A stretch of DNA of 10,097 nt from Sulfurihydrogenibium yellowstonense SS-5 (lineage in GTDB: Bacteria > Aquificota > Aquificia > Aquificales > Hydrogenothermaceae). The notes beneath the pieces are model-generated. The model searched no databases and had not been told where the DNA came from. It saw only the letters and a program-made list of their open reading frames with translations. The DNA lies in contig NZ_ABZS01000046.1 of the NCBI RefSeq assembly GCF_000173615.1, positions 1-10,097 on the forward strand, given 5' to 3'. Every line of letters starts with the position of its first letter. Position 1 is the first letter of the stretch. Positions 7,998-10,097 of this stretch are shown in pieces. The position numbers and the translations under genes were made by a program.

Positions 7998-8044
7998 CAG
8001 TAATAGATTAGTAGAATTACTACAACGTTAAATCAAGGAGAGAT

Positions 8045-8887
8045 ATGGCAATCTTACCGTTTTATAAAAAAGTTGATATATTTACAAAGCAATCGGAAGA
8101 AGCTAAAAAATTTTCAAAAGAATTAAAAACATGGCTTGAAAGTAAAAATATACAAAGCAATATTTTTGAAAACTTATCAGACCTTGAAAAAGAAGAAAAC
8201 TTAAAAGGCACGGATTTATTAGTTGTTGTTGGTGGAGATGGTTCTTTATTGATAACTGCGAGAAGAGTTGCAAAATTTCAAATTCCTATAATTGGAGTCA
8301 ATCTTGGAAGGCTTGGATTTTTAACAGAGATTAATGAAGATGATGCATTTGAAGAGCTTGAAACCATCCTGTCCAAGCCGCTTTGTATATCAAAGCGTAT
8401 GATGTTAAGAGTAAATCTTTTAAGAGAAGGAAATAAAATATTAGAAGCTGATGTATTGAATGATGTGGTTGTCAATAAAGCAATTCTTGCAAGAATTGTT
8501 GACGTTTCAGTTTATGTTGGAGATAGATATATAACTACCTACAACGGAGATGGAATTATCGTGTCAACACCAAACGGTTCTACCGCATACGCTTTGTCGG
8601 CAGGTGGTCCGATTGTATATCCAATGATGGAAGTATTTGTTTTAGTTCCTATCTGTCCCCATACTCTAACAGACAGACCTATAATTTTGCCAACCTTAGA
8701 GCCAATCACCATTAAAATGGTATCTAAAGAAAAAGATGCATGGCTAACCTTAGATGGACAAGAAGGTACTCAAATTTTCTACGGCGATGAGATTGTTGTA
8801 AAACAGTCTCCATATTATGCCCATATCGTAAGAACTCCACATAAAAACTACTTTGATATTTTGAGAGAGAAGTTAAATTGGAAGTAA
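8045..8887 (+). CDS. nadK: NAD kinase
   Basis: NAD kinase phosphorylates NAD at the 2' position of the adenosine ribose, using ATP or polyphosphate, and is the only source of NADP in most bacteria. It is a soluble cytosolic enzyme. The 280-residue product has the family hallmarks in order: the GGDGS motif at 63-67 with catalytic Asp65, then GVNLGRLGFLTE (84-95). The NAD-binding Asn-Asp pair follows at 139-140, then the glycine-rich TPNGSTAYALSAGGPI (175-190). PICPHTL with RPIILP (202-216) and the DGQ motif (237-239) complete the set. The ATG is preceded by AAGGAG at 8035-8040. Its last 10 bases overlap ispF, so this looks like the first gene of a nadK-ispF-DUF1858-recG operon. Nothing is missing from it. 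Confidence 0.97.
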   Translation: MAILPFYKKVDIFTKQSEEAKKFSKELKTWLESKNIQSNIFENLSDLEKEENLKGTDLLVVVGGDGSLLITARRVAKFQIPIIGVNLGRLGFLTEINEDDAFEELETILSKPLCISKRMMLRVNLLREGNKILEADVLNDVVVNKAILARIVDVSVYVGDRYITTYNGDGIIVSTPNGSTAYALSAGGPIVYPMMEVFVLVPICPHTLTDRPIILPTLEPITIKMVSKEKDAWLTLDGQEGTQIFYGDEIVVKQSPYYAHIVRTPHKNYFDILREKLNWK

Positions 8888-9363
8888 GGGTAGGTATTGG
8901 ATACGATATTCATAAATTAGAAAGTGGTAAAAAGTTAATCATAGGCGGTGTAGAAATACCATCTGAAAAAGGTTTTTTAGCTCATTCTGATGGCGATATC
9001 TTCTATCATGCTTTAACTGATGCACTTCTTGGAGCTATAGGATACGCAGATATTGGAGAGCTGTTCCCGGATTCAAATCCAGAATATAAAAACAAACCAA
9101 GTGAATATTTTCTCTATTATGCTAAAAAAATAGTAGATGATAAAAAATATAAAATCTCAAACATAGATGGCGTTATAATAATAGAAAAACCTAAGCTTTT
9201 ACCTTACAGAAGACAAATTATACAAAACACTGCCAGAATTCTTGGAATAAGCGAAGACAGAATTTTTATAAAAGCTAAAACTAATGAAAAATTAGACAGC
9301 ATAGGCAGGCAAGAAGCAGCATCTTGTTATGTTGTAGTTCTACTGACAAAAACGGAGGATTGA
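8878..9363 (+). CDS. ispF: 2-C-methyl-D-erythritol 2,4-cyclodiphosphate synthase
   Basis: IspF converts CDP-methylerythritol 2-phosphate to the cyclic diphosphate MEcPP with release of CMP, a late step of the MEP route to isoprenoids. It forms a cytosolic trimer with a metal in each active site. The 161 residues are the usual length. Metal ligands are seen as GYDIH (Asp10, His12) and His44 in DGDIFYHALTDALLGA. The substrate-binding AHSDGD starts near 35, and DIGELFPD follows. The C-terminal KAKTNEKLDSIGR holds the conserved Thr and Glu of the CMP site. The TTG start at 8878-8880 lies inside the end of nadK (10-bp overlap), behind a purine-rich GAGAGAGAAG. It yields MEVRVGIGYDIH, which fits the family N-terminus. 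Coupling to nadK translation is likely. Confidence 0.96.
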   Translation: MEVRVGIGYDIHKLESGKKLIIGGVEIPSEKGFLAHSDGDIFYHALTDALLGAIGYADIGELFPDSNPEYKNKPSEYFLYYAKKIVDDKKYKISNIDGVIIIEKPKLLPYRRQIIQNTARILGISEDRIFIKAKTNEKLDSIGRQEAASCYVVVLLTKTED

Positions 9364-9366
9364 ATA

Positions 9367-9591
9367 ATGAAAGAAATAGATTTAAATACAACTGTAGAAC
9401 AAGTGTTAAGAAAGTATCCATTTACAAGAAGATTTTTTGAATCTAAAAATATGTACTGTAACGTCTGTGCTTGCAAACCACATGAAAGATTACAGATTGC
9501 AGCCATTAACTACGGACATGACCCAAATCAATTTGTAGAGGAGCTAAAGCAATTTATAGCAGATTATGGAAAAAATCAACAAAACACTTGA
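9367..9591 (+). CDS. DUF1858-like small protein with CxxC motif
   Basis: This 74-residue protein resembles the DUF1858 domain, found alone or at the N-terminus of ScdA/RIC-type iron-sulfur repair proteins. The pattern fits: a short acidic or polar start with TTVEQVLRKYP, then a helix, then a Cys motif (CNVCACKPHE, with Cys31, Cys34 and Cys36), and a closing helix FVEELKQFIADYG. The molecular role of these short versions is not established; redox or metal binding through the cysteines is inference. The start ATG follows the ispF stop by three bases, with GGAGG about eight bases upstream. The 3' end overlaps recG by 26 bp, so it is certainly part of this operon. The third Cys, two residues after the CxxC, is worth noting. 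Confidence 0.85.
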   Translation: MKEIDLNTTVEQVLRKYPFTRRFFESKNMYCNVCACKPHERLQIAAINYGHDPNQFVEELKQFIADYGKNQQNT

Positions 9592-10097
9592 AATTATTAG
9601 AACAGTTTTATCTTACAACGATAAACTTTTAGAAAGAGTAAAAATATCCCAAGCTATACTTGAAAACGTAGGCGATATTCTTACCCCCGGACTAAAAGAA
9701 GACTTAAAATCCATTGATAGCATAAACGTCAACAAAAAAAGAGAATTTTTAAAAATAGTCTTAAACTTTTTAGAAGAAGTAAAATCAAAGTATGAAAAAC
9801 AAACTACACCAAAACAAGAAGAAGCTAAGTTTGATTTAGTCCAGCTTACAAAGTTAAGCATTGAAAAACTTCAATCTTTGTTAGCTACAGAAAAGAAAGC
9901 CTTTAAAAAAATCCAAGTTAGCAATGTAAGAGATGCTCTTTTTAACCTTCCAAACAGATATGAAGATAGAAGAATAAAGAAAATCCTAAAAGTCAAAGAC
10001 GGAGAAACAGGAACATTTATCGCAGAAGTTGAGGATATAAAAAAAATTGGCAGAGGAAAGTTAAAAGTAGAGGTCATTTTAAAACAAGATAATGTAA
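9566..10097 (+). CDS. recG: ATP-dependent DNA helicase RecG, N-terminal part (runs off the window)
   Basis: RecG remodels stalled replication forks and branched recombination intermediates. The 177 visible residues from the ATG at 9566-9568 run to the window edge with no stop. The assignment rests on VRDALFNLPNRYEDRR (121-136), the opening of the RecG wedge domain, followed by an OB-fold-like beta region (DGETGTFIAEVEDI and on). The helicase motifs lie beyond the window. The motif sits about 100 residues further in than in E. coli RecG, so this protein has an N-terminal helical extension, as known for Thermotoga RecG. The start is firm: an in-frame TAG lies at 9557-9559 and the ATG is the first standard start after it. 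It overlaps the DUF1858-like gene by 26 bp and has only a distant GGAG, so translational coupling is likely. Confidence 0.9.
   Translation, partial: MEKINKTLEIIRTVLSYNDKLLERVKISQAILENVGDILTPGLKEDLKSIDSINVNKKREFLKIVLNFLEEVKSKYEKQTTPKQEEAKFDLVQLTKLSIEKLQSLLATEKKAFKKIQVSNVRDALFNLPNRYEDRRIKKILKVKDGETGTFIAEVEDIKKIGRGKLKVEVILKQDNV

Larger units (their letters stand above)
7698..8044. other. Divergent intergenic region between TPR gene and nadK
   Basis: This 347-bp gap holds a transposase relic (7814-7942) and the upstream regions of two divergent genes. For the TPR gene I see only AAAGGAG at 7704-7710 on the minus strand. For nadK there is a possible -10 (TATAAG, 7992-7997) and AAGGAG just before the ATG. 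The inverted pair AGTAAT/ATTACT (7999-8020) is too short to call an operator. Confidence 0.5.

Noticed and set aside
7999..8020. AGTAAT/ATTACT inverted pair upstream of nadK as an operator or riboswitch stem
   Set aside because: Six AT-rich base pairs around a 10-base loop is expected by chance in this composition.
9613..10077. Two minus-strand frames opposite recG
   Set aside because: They are antisense to the RecG N-terminus and show the Phe/Ser/Leu-rich composition expected from reading an AT-rich gene backwards.

Overview
The window is AT-rich bacterial DNA with tightly packed, often overlapping genes and several TTG starts. Together with the gene content (UvrA, RecN, NAD kinase, IspF, a short DUF1858-type protein, and a RecG with a long N-terminal extension), this fits a thermophilic Aquificales-type bacterium, perhaps a Sulfurihydrogenibium relative. 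That placement is an impression from protein flavour and composition and was not tested by a search.

Layout. At the left edge (2-271, +) is the C-terminal end of an unrecognised protein with a Gln/Tyr-rich linker and a hydrophobic tail. Next comes a ~154-bp foldback repeat (299-452), lying between converging genes. The minus strand then carries recN (4825 to 3227) followed by uvrA (3239 to 477), overlapping by 13 bp. A TATAAT box lies upstream of recN.

From about 4990 to 8030 there is an accessory stretch. On the minus strand, in transcription order, it holds a cytosolic TPR protein (7697 to 6846), a small Cys-containing predicted lipoprotein (6468 to 6118), and a second, secreted TPR protein (5968 to 5020). 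The last is broken by a one-base frameshift just after its signal peptide and is followed by a textbook intrinsic terminator (4988-5012). The gaps in this stretch hold two decayed C-terminal ends of an IS1595/ISXO2-like transposase and a second copy of the foldback repeat, which seems to have landed inside one of those remnants.

The right part is a compact plus-strand operon: nadK (8045-8887), ispF (8878-9363), a DUF1858-like CxxC protein (9367-9591) and the 5' part of recG (from 9566, running off the window). The housekeeping genes cover DNA repair (UvrA damage recognition, RecN break repair, RecG fork reversal), NADP supply and isoprenoid precursor synthesis.

I saw no tRNA, rRNA or CRISPR array. 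I found no convincing new defence system. The parts most worth a second look are the repeat family, the transposase remnants, the frameshifted TPR gene with its intact paralogue, and the unrecognised lipoprotein between them.
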